Source of the DNA: Alphaproteobacteria bacterium
Lineage (GTDB): Bacteria > Pseudomonadota > Alphaproteobacteria > RF32 > CAG-239
NCBI GenBank assembly: GCA_017557925.1
Contig: JAFYWO010000082.1
Span: 1-9,563 of the forward strand
DNA: 9,563 nt
Direction of reading: 5' to 3'
Positions 1-7,588 of the stretch are shown piece after piece. The notes under the pieces were generated by a model. That model had not been told where the DNA came from and ran no database searches. It saw only the letters and a list, made by a program, of their open reading frames with translations. Position numbers and translations under genes: made by a program. The stretch's first letter is position 1. Each line of letters starts with the position of its first letter.

Positions 1-1795
1 CTTTAGACAAATTACTTATGGGATAAGAATATAACAATACGCAATACCCCTCATTATATCCACGTTTAATACGTCCTCGCAACTGATGGAGTTGTGCAAG
101 ACCAAAACGCTCAGCATGTTCTATTATCATAATTGTCGCTTCAGGAACATTAACCCCTACCTCTATCACGGTAGTTGCCACCAAAAGCGTAATTTTCCCA
201 TTTTTAAAATCTTGCATAACGGCATCTTTTTCTTGTTCCTTCATTTTACCGTGTATAAGAGCTACTTGATTACCAAAATGTTGTTTTAACATTTCATAAC
301 GCTCTGTTGCTGCCGCTAAATCCATTTTTTCGCTTTCTTCAACCAAAGGACAAACCCAATAAGCCCTTGTTCCTTCTTCTTGCTTACGTTTTAGCGATTC
401 AATCATATCTTTAATTTTTGCAACATTCATAACAACTGTTGTTGTTGGCTTTCTACCTTTGGGCAGTTCTTTTATTTTTGAATAATCCATATCTCCATAT
501 GCTGTTAATAATAAACTTCTGGGTATCGGTGTTGCCGTCATAACGAGGACATCACAAAGTTTACCTTTCTGCGATAATGCTAACCTCTGATTTACTCCGA
601 AACGATGTTGTTCATCTATTACCACATAACCTAAGTCTTTAAATGTAACACTATCTGTAAATAAGGCGTGTGTCCCTATCAATATATTTATTTTTCCATT
701 TTCCAAATTTTCATAAATTTCTTTTTTTTGTTTAGCTTTAAGCTTACCTGTCAAAAGAGCGACATTTATGTTAGTTTTTTTACATAATTCCTGTATGGTT
801 TCATAATGTTGTTTAGCTAAAATTTCCGTAGGTGCCATAAGTGCGGTTTGCGCACCGTCTTCTACAACTTTCAGCATACTTAAAAGAGCTACAACCGTTT
901 TACCTGAACCGACATCTCCTTGCAATAAACGTAGCATTTTAGAAGAAGAATTTTGGTCTTGGTCTATTTCTTGCAATACTTCTTTTTGAGAATCCGTTAA
1001 AGAAAAAGAAAGTGCCGATAAAACTTCTTCATATAATTTACCATTCCCTTTAAATGAACGTCCTTGTTGTTTTTTTGTTTTTTGACGAATGAATGCTAAA
1101 GCTAGTTGATTAGATAAAAGTTCATCATAAGCCAAACGTCTGCGAGCTATAGAATTGGGAAACATATCTTCTGTTTTGGCCGGATTATGTAATTTTAAAA
1201 CAGCATCATTAAAACTTATATTTCCTAAATCTTCATAAATATCTTTTGTCAGCCATTCAGGAAAATGAGGTGTTCTTAATATTGCCTCTCTTACCAACTT
1301 TGTTACCATCTTATTAGTAACACCGGCCGTTAGCGGATATACAGGTTCTAAACGAAGAATATCTTTTAACCTATTTTCAGCAACTACGAAATCCGGATGT
1401 GTCATTTGCCAAAGACCATTAAAATATTCTAATCTTCCGCTTATAGCACGTCTTTGTCCGATAGGATAATTTTTTATAATAGAATCCTTATATACTTTAA
1501 AGAACACAAGAACTAACTCTCTTGTTCCATCTGTGCAATATACTCTATACGGATGTTTTTTTGTTTGAGGAGGAACATGCTCTGTTATAGTCACAACACC
1601 TGTCCAAATTTTATTATTTACCGCTTCTGATAGTAGAGCTGTATATGTCCTATCGGTTAGGTTATATGGAAAATGAAACAAAACATCTATTATTTTTTCG
1701 CCACAAAGATTTTTTATAAGTTTTTGATACTTGAAACCTACACCTTTTAATGAATCTATTGATGAAAAAAGCGGATATAAAATATTTGGGCGCAT
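1..1795 (-). CDS. recG: ATP-dependent DNA helicase RecG, C-terminal end cut by window edge
   Basis: RecG is a cytosolic SF2 double-strand DNA translocase that regresses stalled replication forks and branch-migrates Holliday junctions. I translated the minus strand from ATG 1795-1793. The frame is open to the window edge and gives about 598 residues, whereas the family is usually near 700, so roughly the last 100 are outside. The N-terminal part is the wedge/OB region. Visible helicase motifs are Walker A GDVGSGKT (about residues 293-300), DEQHRFG (from about 394), MTATPIPRSL, the YGDMD block, TTVIEVGVNVPEA and ERFGLAQLHQLRGRIKRG (motif VI). Motif VI is odd: Lys577 replaces the usual Gly in GRVGRG. 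Only a weak AAGAG lies about 10 bases before the ATG. The gene diverges from mfd across 70 bases. The family call is secure; whether the C-terminus is intact cannot be seen. Confidence 0.96.
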   Translation of the reverse strand, partial: MRPNILYPLFSSIDSLKGVGFKYQKLIKNLCGEKIIDVLFHFPYNLTDRTYTALLSEAVNNKIWTGVVTITEHVPPQTKKHPYRVYCTDGTRELVLVFFKVYKDSIIKNYPIGQRRAISGRLEYFNGLWQMTHPDFVVAENRLKDILRLEPVYPLTAGVTNKMVTKLVREAILRTPHFPEWLTKDIYEDLGNISFNDAVLKLHNPAKTEDMFPNSIARRRLAYDELLSNQLALAFIRQKTKKQQGRSFKGNGKLYEEVLSALSFSLTDSQKEVLQEIDQDQNSSSKMLRLLQGDVGSGKTVVALLSMLKVVEDGAQTALMAPTEILAKQHYETIQELCKKTNINVALLTGKLKAKQKKEIYENLENGKINILIGTHALFTDSVTFKDLGYVVIDEQHRFGVNQRLALSQKGKLCDVLVMTATPIPRSLLLTAYGDMDYSKIKELPKGRKPTTTVVMNVAKIKDMIESLKRKQEEGTRAYWVCPLVEESEKMDLAAATERYEMLKQHFGNQVALIHGKMKEQEKDAVMQDFKNGKITLLVATTVIEVGVNVPEATIMIIEHAERFGLAQLHQLRGRIKRGYNEGYCVLLYSYPISNLSK

Positions 1796-1807
1796 TATTT
1801 TAAGCTC

Positions 1808-1836
1808 TTTACAAATTAAGGGTTTATGTTTATGTT
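1808..1836 (+). promoter_or_regulatory. Possible mfd promoter in the recG-mfd divergent gap
   Basis: TTTACA at 1808-1813 and TATGTT at 1831-1836 are separated by 17 bases and point toward mfd, about 30 bases before its ATG. The second half of the gap repeats TTTATG three times (about 1822-1848), so the -10 match may be partly by chance. No convincing recG promoter was found on the other strand of the same 70 bases. Confidence 0.3.
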
Positions 1837-1865
1837 CTATTTATGTTTAACAGTAATGAGTAAAA

Positions 1866-4800
1866 ATGTCTATCAGTTTTAATAATTGCAATAAAAAAAC
1901 ACTATCTTCCGTTGTAAAAGATGCAGAAGCTTTTGCTGTTATTGATTTATTTAAAAATTCAAATCGTGATTTATTATGTATCTTAAGTGACGGCATCAGC
2001 TTAAAACAAGTTTCTGAAACTATTTCTTTTATCGCTCCTGATATAGAAGTTTTAACTTTTCCAAATTGGGATACCGTACCTTATGACAGGGTTTCGCCAA
2101 ATGCATCCATCTTATCTCAAAGAATAGAAACTTTAGCAAAACTCTCTCTTGAAAATTGTTGTAAAAAAAATAGAATCGTCATCACATCAGTTGGAGCTGT
2201 TTTACAAAAGCTACCTTTAAAAAAAATATTCCTTAACTCCAGAAAAACAATAAAAGTCGGCGACAAACTTTTGTTTGATGATTTTATTCATTATGTATCT
2301 ATAAACGGCTACAACAGAGTTGAACAGGTTATGGAATCCGGAGAATATGCAATAAGGGGGGATATTATTGATATTTTTCCAAGCGGTGCTGATAAACCTC
2401 TTAGAATAGACTTATTTGATGATGAAGTAGAAAGATTAAGATTATTTGAGGTTGAAACACAACGAAGTGCAAGCGAATTAAGTTTTTATAATTTTGATAG
2501 CGCAAATGAAGTTATTTTAGATAAAAATACGATTAAATCTTTTCGCTCAAAGTATCGTGAAGCTTTTGGAAGTAACGGTATTAAAGACGAAATTTATGAA
2601 AGTATATCTCAAGGAAAACGCTATATAGGTATGGAAAATTGGCTCCCCTTTTTCTATGATGAAAGTTTACCTTCTTTATTTGATTATATACCAAATGCAA
2701 ATATTGTTTTGGGGATAGATGTAGAAAATGCCTTAAAATCCAAAATTGAAATAATAATTGACCATTATAAGGAAAGACTTGAGGCTGTTAATCTTAAAGA
2801 CAACACAGAAATTGATAAATACAGACCGGTAGAGCCAAATTTAATGTTTTTGGAAGAATCCGAATTTAAGTCAAAAATTTCTGAAAGAAACTTTGTATAT
2901 CTTTCTAACCTATCAATACCTGAAACAACTGATATAATAAGCTATAACACAATTCCACAAAAAAACTATGCCTCCTTAAAAAACATAAATACTCTGCAAA
3001 TATACAACGAACTTAAAAACGATTTGTATAACAATAATCAAAAGAAAAAAATCATCTGTTGTTACTCAAAAGGTTCTTTAGACAGAATGTATAACCTTTT
3101 TGTTGAAAATAACTTTAAGAATCTGCATATTTCTCCTACTTTTGCCGATGCTGTAAAAATGTCAAAAAAAGGGTGTATTGTTTTTGTTATATTGGAACTT
3201 CAACACGGATTTAATTCTGATGATTTTTTTATCATAACCGAGCAAGATATTTGGGGAGAAAGAAGAAATTTACGCACTACAAAAAAGGTTAGTGCCGAAA
3301 ATTTGATTGCAGATATATCTTCTCTTAATGTGGGAGAATATGTTGTCCACATAGAACACGGAATTGGGCGTTTCATGGGATTAGAGAACATCATAACAGA
3401 CAACATTGCTCACGATTGTTTGAAACTTATATATGCTAACAACGACAGGCTTTTTGTTCCTGTTGAAAATATTGATGTAATCAGCAGATATAGCGCAGAA
3501 GATGCCGAAGTTACTTTAGATATTTTAGGCGGACATCAGTGGCAAGCTAAAAAAGCCAAAGTAAAAGAAAAAATAAAAGACATAGCCCAAAAACTCATAA
3601 AAATTGCTGCAGAAAGACAAATGAAAAAAGCAGATATTTTTATTCCTGAAAAAGGTCTGTATGAAGAATTTTGCAGTCGTTTTTTATACTCTGAAACAGA
3701 AGATCAGATAAAAGCCATAAATGATGTTAACAAAGATTTATCCTTAGGAATTCCTATGGATAGACTTATTTGCGGTGATGTAGGTTTCGGAAAAACAGAA
3801 GTTGCAATCAGAGCATCTTTTAACGTAGCAATGGGAGGAGCACAAGTAGCTTTAATTGTTCCGACAACTCTTCTTGCAAGACAGCATTACTTAAATTTTA
3901 AGGAGAGATTAAAAGGTTATCCTGTTAAGGTTAAAATGTTATCACGACTTGCAACACCTAAACAATTAAAAGAAATTAAAGAAGAACTAAAAAATGGTTC
4001 TCTGGAAATTGTAATAGGAACTCACGCTCTTTTGGCAAATGATATAAATTTTGCGAATCTCGGTCTCTTAATTATTGATGAAGAACAGCACTTTGGCGTA
4101 AAACATAAAGAAAAATTAAAACAGCTTAAATCTGATGTTCATATTTTGACATTAAGTGCTACCCCAATACCCAGAACTTTGCAATTATCTCTTACTGGAG
4201 TTAAACAATTAAGTATCATAGCAACACCTCCTGTTGACAGATTAGCTGCAAGAACATTTGTCACTCCTTTTGATAAAATGATGATAAAAGAAGCTATATA
4301 TCGTGAAAAATACAGAGGCGGACAAGTTTTCTTTGTGTGTCCCCGTATTTCAGATATAATTGAGATAGAACCAAAACTTAAAGAAATAGCTCCGGATGCA
4401 AAAATTTTAGTTGCTCACGGACAAATGGGAGCTTCTCAATTAGAAGATGTTATGTCACAATTTGCAGAAGGAAAAGCTGATATTTTACTTTCTACCACAA
4501 TCATAGAATCCGGAATTGATATACCAAATGTAAATACTATGATTATATATCGCTCTCATTTATTTGGCTTAGCTCAACTCTATCAATTAAAAGGAAGAAT
4601 CGGGCGTTCAAAACAAAGAGGATATTGTTACTTTACTATCCCTAATCAAAAAAAATTACCTGCTATTGCTCAAAAACGTTTAAATATTTTACAATCTCTA
4701 AATCAACTTGGAGCTGGTTTTTCTTTAGCTAATTATGATTTAGATATAAGGGGGTCAGGAAACATATTGGGAATCGAGCAATCCGGTCATATAAAAGATA

Positions 4801-5354
4801 TCGGCATAGCTCTTTATCACCATTTACTTGAAGAAGAAATAAATCGCTTAAAGTCTATGGACAAAGAAGATAACTCTGAGAATTATCAAATCAATAATAC
4901 TAAGGATTACAGTGTACAGATAATAACCGGCGTACCTATTATTATCCCTGAAAAATATATTCAAGATTTAGGTGTAAGACTTGGTCTTTACAAAAGAATC
5001 GGTTCACTTAAAACAAATGAAGAAATAAATGATATAAAAGAAGAACTTATTGATAGATTTGGAGACATTCCAAACGAGGTAAACAATCTGTTAAAAACTG
5101 TTGAAATAAAACAATTAGCAAAACTCTCTAATATTGAAAGAATAGAAGCAGGAGCCCGTGGTATTTTGATTTCTTTTTATAACAATCAGTTTAAAAATGT
5201 TGAAAATCTTATGGATTTTATAAAAAAACAGTGCGGCATCGTAAAAATTAGACCTGATCAAAAACTATTTATTGAAAGAGATTTATCAAATCACCAAACA
5301 AGACTTGATGTAATAAAAAAATATGTTTCTAAAATTTATGAATTAAGCATTTAA
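1866..5354 (+). CDS. mfd: Transcription-repair coupling factor Mfd
   Basis: Mfd recognises RNA polymerase stalled at a lesion, pushes it off using ATP, and recruits UvrA for nucleotide excision repair. At 1162 residues it has normal family length. Domains in order are: UvrB-like N-terminal module (VPYDRVSP 71-78; MESGEYAIRGDIIDIFP from 156); CarD-like RNA polymerase interaction domain (from about 485, with VVHIEHGIGRF); translocase with Walker A GDVGFGKT (637-644), DEEQ (738-741), SATPIPR (764-770) and GRIGR (910-914); the TRG region around RGSGNILG (962-969); and a C-terminal TRCF domain (about 1020-1130) with LYKRI and ELIDRFG. An in-frame TGA lies three codons before ATG 1866, fixing the start, although no strong Shine-Dalgarno sequence precedes it. 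The stop overlaps that of the convergent J-domain gene. The protein appears complete. Confidence 0.98.
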   Translation: MSISFNNCNKKTLSSVVKDAEAFAVIDLFKNSNRDLLCILSDGISLKQVSETISFIAPDIEVLTFPNWDTVPYDRVSPNASILSQRIETLAKLSLENCCKKNRIVITSVGAVLQKLPLKKIFLNSRKTIKVGDKLLFDDFIHYVSINGYNRVEQVMESGEYAIRGDIIDIFPSGADKPLRIDLFDDEVERLRLFEVETQRSASELSFYNFDSANEVILDKNTIKSFRSKYREAFGSNGIKDEIYESISQGKRYIGMENWLPFFYDESLPSLFDYIPNANIVLGIDVENALKSKIEIIIDHYKERLEAVNLKDNTEIDKYRPVEPNLMFLEESEFKSKISERNFVYLSNLSIPETTDIISYNTIPQKNYASLKNINTLQIYNELKNDLYNNNQKKKIICCYSKGSLDRMYNLFVENNFKNLHISPTFADAVKMSKKGCIVFVILELQHGFNSDDFFIITEQDIWGERRNLRTTKKVSAENLIADISSLNVGEYVVHIEHGIGRFMGLENIITDNIAHDCLKLIYANNDRLFVPVENIDVISRYSAEDAEVTLDILGGHQWQAKKAKVKEKIKDIAQKLIKIAAERQMKKADIFIPEKGLYEEFCSRFLYSETEDQIKAINDVNKDLSLGIPMDRLICGDVGFGKTEVAIRASFNVAMGGAQVALIVPTTLLARQHYLNFKERLKGYPVKVKMLSRLATPKQLKEIKEELKNGSLEIVIGTHALLANDINFANLGLLIIDEEQHFGVKHKEKLKQLKSDVHILTLSATPIPRTLQLSLTGVKQLSIIATPPVDRLAARTFVTPFDKMMIKEAIYREKYRGGQVFFVCPRISDIIEIEPKLKEIAPDAKILVAHGQMGASQLEDVMSQFAEGKADILLSTTIIESGIDIPNVNTMIIYRSHLFGLAQLYQLKGRIGRSKQRGYCYFTIPNQKKLPAIAQKRLNILQSLNQLGAGFSLANYDLDIRGSGNILGIEQSGHIKDIGIALYHHLLEEEINRLKSMDKEDNSENYQINNTKDYSVQIITGVPIIIPEKYIQDLGVRLGLYKRIGSLKTNEEINDIKEELIDRFGDIPNEVNNLLKTVEIKQLAKLSNIERIEAGARGILISFYNNQFKNVENLMDFIKKQCGIVKIRPDQKLFIERDLSNHQTRLDVIKKYVSKIYELSI

Positions 5355-5917
5355 GACAGCTTTTCCAATAATTTTTTATAAGCATCAGTTAAGCGTTTAA
5401 ATTTTTCTTCGGCATCTTTATCTTCAGGATGAAGGTCAGGGTGGCAGGTTTTAGCCATCTTTTTATATTGTTTCTTTAGATTATCAATACTGAAATTCTC
5501 CACTTTTATATCAAGCTCTGCAAGATTTTTCCTGTCACAACTTGAGAATCTAACTTCGTTTTCAGCATTTTTATAGTCTGAAAAACTATGTAAAAATTCT
5601 AATTCTTCATTTAGGTCGCAACCAAATTTATATTTAATCTTGGAATGAAAATTTCCAAATCTTGCTCGTTTTTTAAAAACGCTTTCGCTATCTTCTTCTG
5701 TATTATCTTGATAATAATTCCACTTTGCATTATACTCTTGAACGTGTTCCAAGCAAAACCAATAATAGGTTTTTAAGGTTTTATCACGAGGTGCTTTAAA
5801 TTCCCCTTTTTTATTACATTTTGGATGATCGCATTTATGTTCTTCTCCCTCATTTTGAGGTGCAAAGTATTTCCGCGTTCTTCTTTTTGTCCCTAAATTT
5901 ACCACTTTTTCTTCCAA
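5351..5917 (-). CDS. Alphaproteobacterial-type J-domain protein with N-terminal Cys/His module
   Basis: The 188-residue protein ends in a J domain (about residues 130-188) with HPD at 159-161, the signature that stimulates DnaK ATPase. It is therefore a likely DnaK co-chaperone of unknown client. It lacks the Gly/Phe and zinc-finger regions of true DnaJ. The N-terminal part has C29-x4-C34 and FCLEH (C55, H58) followed by YNAKWNYY, a possible metal site that I recall from alphaproteobacterial J-domain proteins. The start is unusual. The longest frame begins with TTG at 5917-5915, and no in-frame ATG exists upstream before a TAG. A GTG at 5905-5903 has GGAAG five bases before it and may be the true start. 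A promoter lies at 5939-5967. Its TAA shares TTAA (5351-5354) with the mfd stop. No specific gene name is warranted. Confidence 0.88.
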   Translation of the reverse strand: MEEKVVNLGTKRRTRKYFAPQNEGEEHKCDHPKCNKKGEFKAPRDKTLKTYYWFCLEHVQEYNAKWNYYQDNTEEDSESVFKKRARFGNFHSKIKYKFGCDLNEELEFLHSFSDYKNAENEVRFSSCDRKNLAELDIKVENFSIDNLKKQYKKMAKTCHPDLHPEDKDAEEKFKRLTDAYKKLLEKLS

Positions 5918-5938
5918 AATATCATTTACAATCTAAAC

Positions 5939-5967
5939 AACATACAGCAAATTTTGACTTCAGTCAA
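5939..5967 (-). promoter_or_regulatory. Promoter for the J-domain protein gene
   Basis: On the minus strand TTGACT (5967-5962) is followed after exactly 17 bases by TATGTT (5944-5939). Transcription would start near 5932, leaving a short leader of about 15 to 27 bases depending on whether TTG 5917 or GTG 5905 is used. Spacing and position fit a sigma-70-type promoter. The -35 hexamer lies inside a perfect dyad (5953-5968). Confidence 0.5.
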
Positions 5968-5968
5968 A
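5953..5968. promoter_or_regulatory. Perfect 7-base dyad, operator-like
   Basis: TTTGACT and AGTCAAA form a perfect inverted repeat around a 2-base centre. One arm supplies the -35 hexamer of the proposed J-domain gene promoter, so a bound dimeric protein would block that promoter. No second copy was found in the window, and I do not recognise the regulator. The short centre makes an RNA hairpin less likely than a protein site. Confidence 0.35.
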
Positions 5969-6040
5969 TATATAATAAAAAAAATTAATTCAAAAAAAAC
6001 TACATATTGATATTTGGTGTTAAAGATAATTTTTCAAAAC

Positions 6041-6071
6041 CTTTTTTATTAAACGGCTTGTAATAAAAGAG
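6041..6071. repeat. Inverted repeat, 11-base arms with 9-base loop
   Basis: CTTTTTTATTA (6041-6051) pairs with TAATAAAAGAG (6061-6071) around AACGGCTTG. The only imperfection is one T opposite G, which would pair in RNA. No T-run follows directly on either strand, so it is not a classical terminator. Its role is unknown. Confidence 0.45.
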
Positions 6072-6179
6072 ATAATCATTTCCAACTTAAAACTTATAAC
6101 ACTCAAAGCTTTTTTATCCCTATAATAAAGTTTATTTTGCCATCTTTTGCTTCTATGTAAAATTATCCAAATTAAAAAT

Positions 6180-6209
6180 GCTTATAAGAACTTTACTTAT
6201 GCTTTTTTT
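6180..6209 (+). terminator. Weak terminator-like hairpin with T7 run
   Basis: GC plus ATAAG (6180-6188, with a two-base bulge) pairs with CTTATGC (6196-6202) around a 7-base loop, followed by seven Ts. The stem is weak, and no clear transcription unit ends here on the plus strand. It could close a small unrecognised transcript, or it could be a chance structure in AT-rich DNA. Confidence 0.2.
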
Positions 6210-6345
6210 GTATGAATGTTTATCTAAAGATATTTTACAACAGGTAACAAAATCTTCAGATGAATAATTTAGTGCATAATCCAAACTTTATATTCTAATA
6301 ATATATTTTATTTTCTACTATACAAAAAAAGCAAAGAGAGGAAAC

Positions 6346-7185
6346 ATGCCCGAACTACCGGAAGTTGAAACAATAAAAGAAGCATTAAACAAAGCTTTTT
6401 TAGGAGCTGAAATAACCTCTGTTGTCGTAAAGAATCGTAATTTCAGAGAAAAAATACCGGATGATTTCAGTAAAATAGTTTCTAATACAAACATTCTTGA
6501 AATTAAAAGAATCGCCAAATATGCAATTCTTAATCTTTCAAACGGATATAGCATTATTTGGCATTTTGGAATGAGCGGTAAAGTTAGATTCATAGAAGAA
6601 AAGAATCCTCAATTTGAAAAGCACGACCATATAATTTTTTATACAACCAAAGGCATACTTGCCTATAACGATATACGAAGATTTGGTCTTTTAACTTACG
6701 AAAAAACAACATCTTTATTAAAGAATCATCTGTTTATAAATATAGGTCCCGATCCTTTTGATGAAAAACTTGATGTATGTTATCTTGCAAAAAAATTTAA
6801 CAATAAAAAAACTCCAATAAAAACAGCACTACTTGACCAAAGCATTATCAACGGAATTGGAAACATATATGCATCGGAAGCGCTTTACCTTTCTTCTATT
6901 TCTCCTTTAAGAGAGTGCTCATCTTTAACAGATAAAGAGCTGACGAATCTAATAAAAGCCATAAGAGAAACTCTTTCAAACGCCATAAAAGCAGGAGGTT
7001 CCACTTTAAGAGATTATAAAAAACCAGATGGAAGCACAGGATATTTTCAAAATCAACATTGTGTTTACAACAAAACAGGACAACGATGTCCAAATTGCGT
7101 TTGCAACTTAGATAAGACCTTTGGTATACAAAAAATAACACAAAGCGGACGTTCAACATTTTATTGCAAAACTCTTCAAAAATAA
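6346..7185 (+). CDS. mutM: Formamidopyrimidine-DNA glycosylase (Fpg/MutM)
   Basis: MutM is a bifunctional base-excision enzyme that removes 8-oxoguanine and formamidopyrimidines and cleaves the abasic site. At 279 residues its length is normal. It starts MPELPEVETI, so the catalytic Pro2 and Glu3 are present after Met removal. The conserved Lys is K58 (KRIAKY). The FGMSG loop Met (about 76) and IRRFG supply the intercalating residues, and the helix-two-turn-helix has GIGNIYASE. The C-terminal zinc finger is unusual. C248 and C251 are present and FYC gives C274, but the fourth ligand position is Leu277 (FYCKTLQK instead of FYCxxCQ). An extra C253 lies just after C251. The ribosome binding site GAGAGG (6336-6341) is four bases before the ATG. 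The stop overlaps the Shine-Dalgarno sequence of the next gene, suggesting co-transcription. Confidence 0.97.
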   Translation: MPELPEVETIKEALNKAFLGAEITSVVVKNRNFREKIPDDFSKIVSNTNILEIKRIAKYAILNLSNGYSIIWHFGMSGKVRFIEEKNPQFEKHDHIIFYTTKGILAYNDIRRFGLLTYEKTTSLLKNHLFINIGPDPFDEKLDVCYLAKKFNNKKTPIKTALLDQSIINGIGNIYASEALYLSSISPLRECSSLTDKELTNLIKAIRETLSNAIKAGGSTLRDYKKPDGSTGYFQNQHCVYNKTGQRCPNCVCNLDKTFGIQKITQSGRSTFYCKTLQK

Positions 7186-7194
7186 GGATTACAA

Positions 7195-7293
7195 ATGAAC
7201 TAATTTTTTGTATTTTTTATAGTAACATTACTTGCTTTTAACATCTCTTTTGCAAATGAGGAAAATTTTATTGACGGTTTTGAAGATATACCA
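7195..7293 (+). pseudogene. Signal-peptide start of the downstream gene, interrupted by TAA at codon 3
   Basis: AAGGA (7184-7188) overlaps the mutM stop and sits six bases before ATG 7195, a well-formed translation start. The frame reads Met-Asn, then TAA at 7201-7203, and then continues open into the next frame with FFVFFIVTLLAFNISFA, a good signal-peptide core. It ends in a SFA/NEE cleavage site at codon 20. An AAA Lys at codon 3 would give MNK plus this core, a textbook signal peptide. A single A-to-T change therefore explains the break. No ATG, GTG or TTG lies in frame between the TAA and 7294. TAA is the normal stop of mfd, mutM and rpsT here, so code reassignment is not a good explanation. 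Confidence 0.65.
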
Positions 7294-7566
7294 ATGATAA
7301 CTGGTATGCGTCAAGAAACAAACAACGACATATTCTTTAATAATGAAGAAACTCGCTATATAGAAACAAACCTATACGCCTATAAACCAATCACCTATGA
7401 GGAGTTTGCTAATTTTTACACAAAGACTCTACCTCAACTAGGCTGGACAGTAAAAGAAAAAAGCCAGAACTTAATCAGGTTTAGCCGTGAAAACGATATA
7501 CTTGATTTTAAAATTATAAAAAAATCTCCACTAAAAATCCTTATCAGTATGAAAAATAGATATTAA
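7294..7566 (+). CDS. Small secreted protein of unknown function, mature part
   Basis: This 90-residue frame begins at the first ATG after the in-frame TAA at 7201. The open reading in the same frame extends upstream to 7204, so with its original start at 7195 the product would be about 123 residues with a 20-residue signal peptide. It contains ITYEEFANFYTKTLPQLGWTV and, near the end, a strand-rich stretch (LIRFSRENDILDFKI). Short exported proteins with a FY-x-TLP-x-LGW motif are familiar to me from Alphaproteobacteria near mutM or rpsT, but without an assigned function. ATG 7294 has only a poor GAAG upstream, so efficient expression from it is doubtful, and a product from it would lack the export signal. 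It follows mutM by 9 bases in its intact form, as an operon partner. It may be a young pseudogene, or the TAA may be a sequence error. Confidence 0.55.
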   Translation: MITGMRQETNNDIFFNNEETRYIETNLYAYKPITYEEFANFYTKTLPQLGWTVKEKSQNLIRFSRENDILDFKIIKKSPLKILISMKNRY

Positions 7567-7588
7567 TTTATTTTTTTTAAAAAATTTG

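Larger units (their letters stand above)
5918..6345. other. 428-base gap between the J-domain gene and mutM
   Basis: This very AT-rich stretch separates two divergent genes. The left end holds the J-domain gene promoter and dyad. The centre holds an imperfect hairpin (6041-6071). Further right is a weak hairpin with a T-run (6180-6209), preceded by an isolated TATAAT (6121-6126) without a good -35. A 29-codon frame at 6178-6267 has no ribosome binding site. No tRNA-like TPsiC arm or conserved protein was seen. The mutM promoter presumably lies in the last 100 bases but is not distinct in this composition. Confidence 0.6.

Noticed and set aside
86..289. Plus-strand frame of 67 codons
   Set aside because: Lies entirely inside recG on the opposite strand; no domain or ribosome binding site.
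3200..3406. Minus-strand frame of 68 codons inside mfd
   Set aside because: Antisense to the conserved RNA polymerase interaction domain of Mfd; no independent support.
5918..6345. tRNA or other structural RNA gene in the gap
   Set aside because: No TPsiC-like arm, no cloverleaf and no GC-rich stems of the expected kind were found.
6318..6593. Minus-strand frame of 91 codons at the start of mutM
   Set aside because: Antisense shadow of the well-conserved mutM N-terminus.
6896..7159. Minus-strand frame of 87 codons in the mutM C-terminal half
   Set aside because: Antisense shadow of mutM; composition-driven hydrophobic peptide.
7195..7203. TAA at codon 3 as evidence of a reassigned genetic code
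   Set aside because: TAA ends mfd, the J-domain gene, mutM and rpsT at the expected family lengths, so it is a normal stop in this genome.
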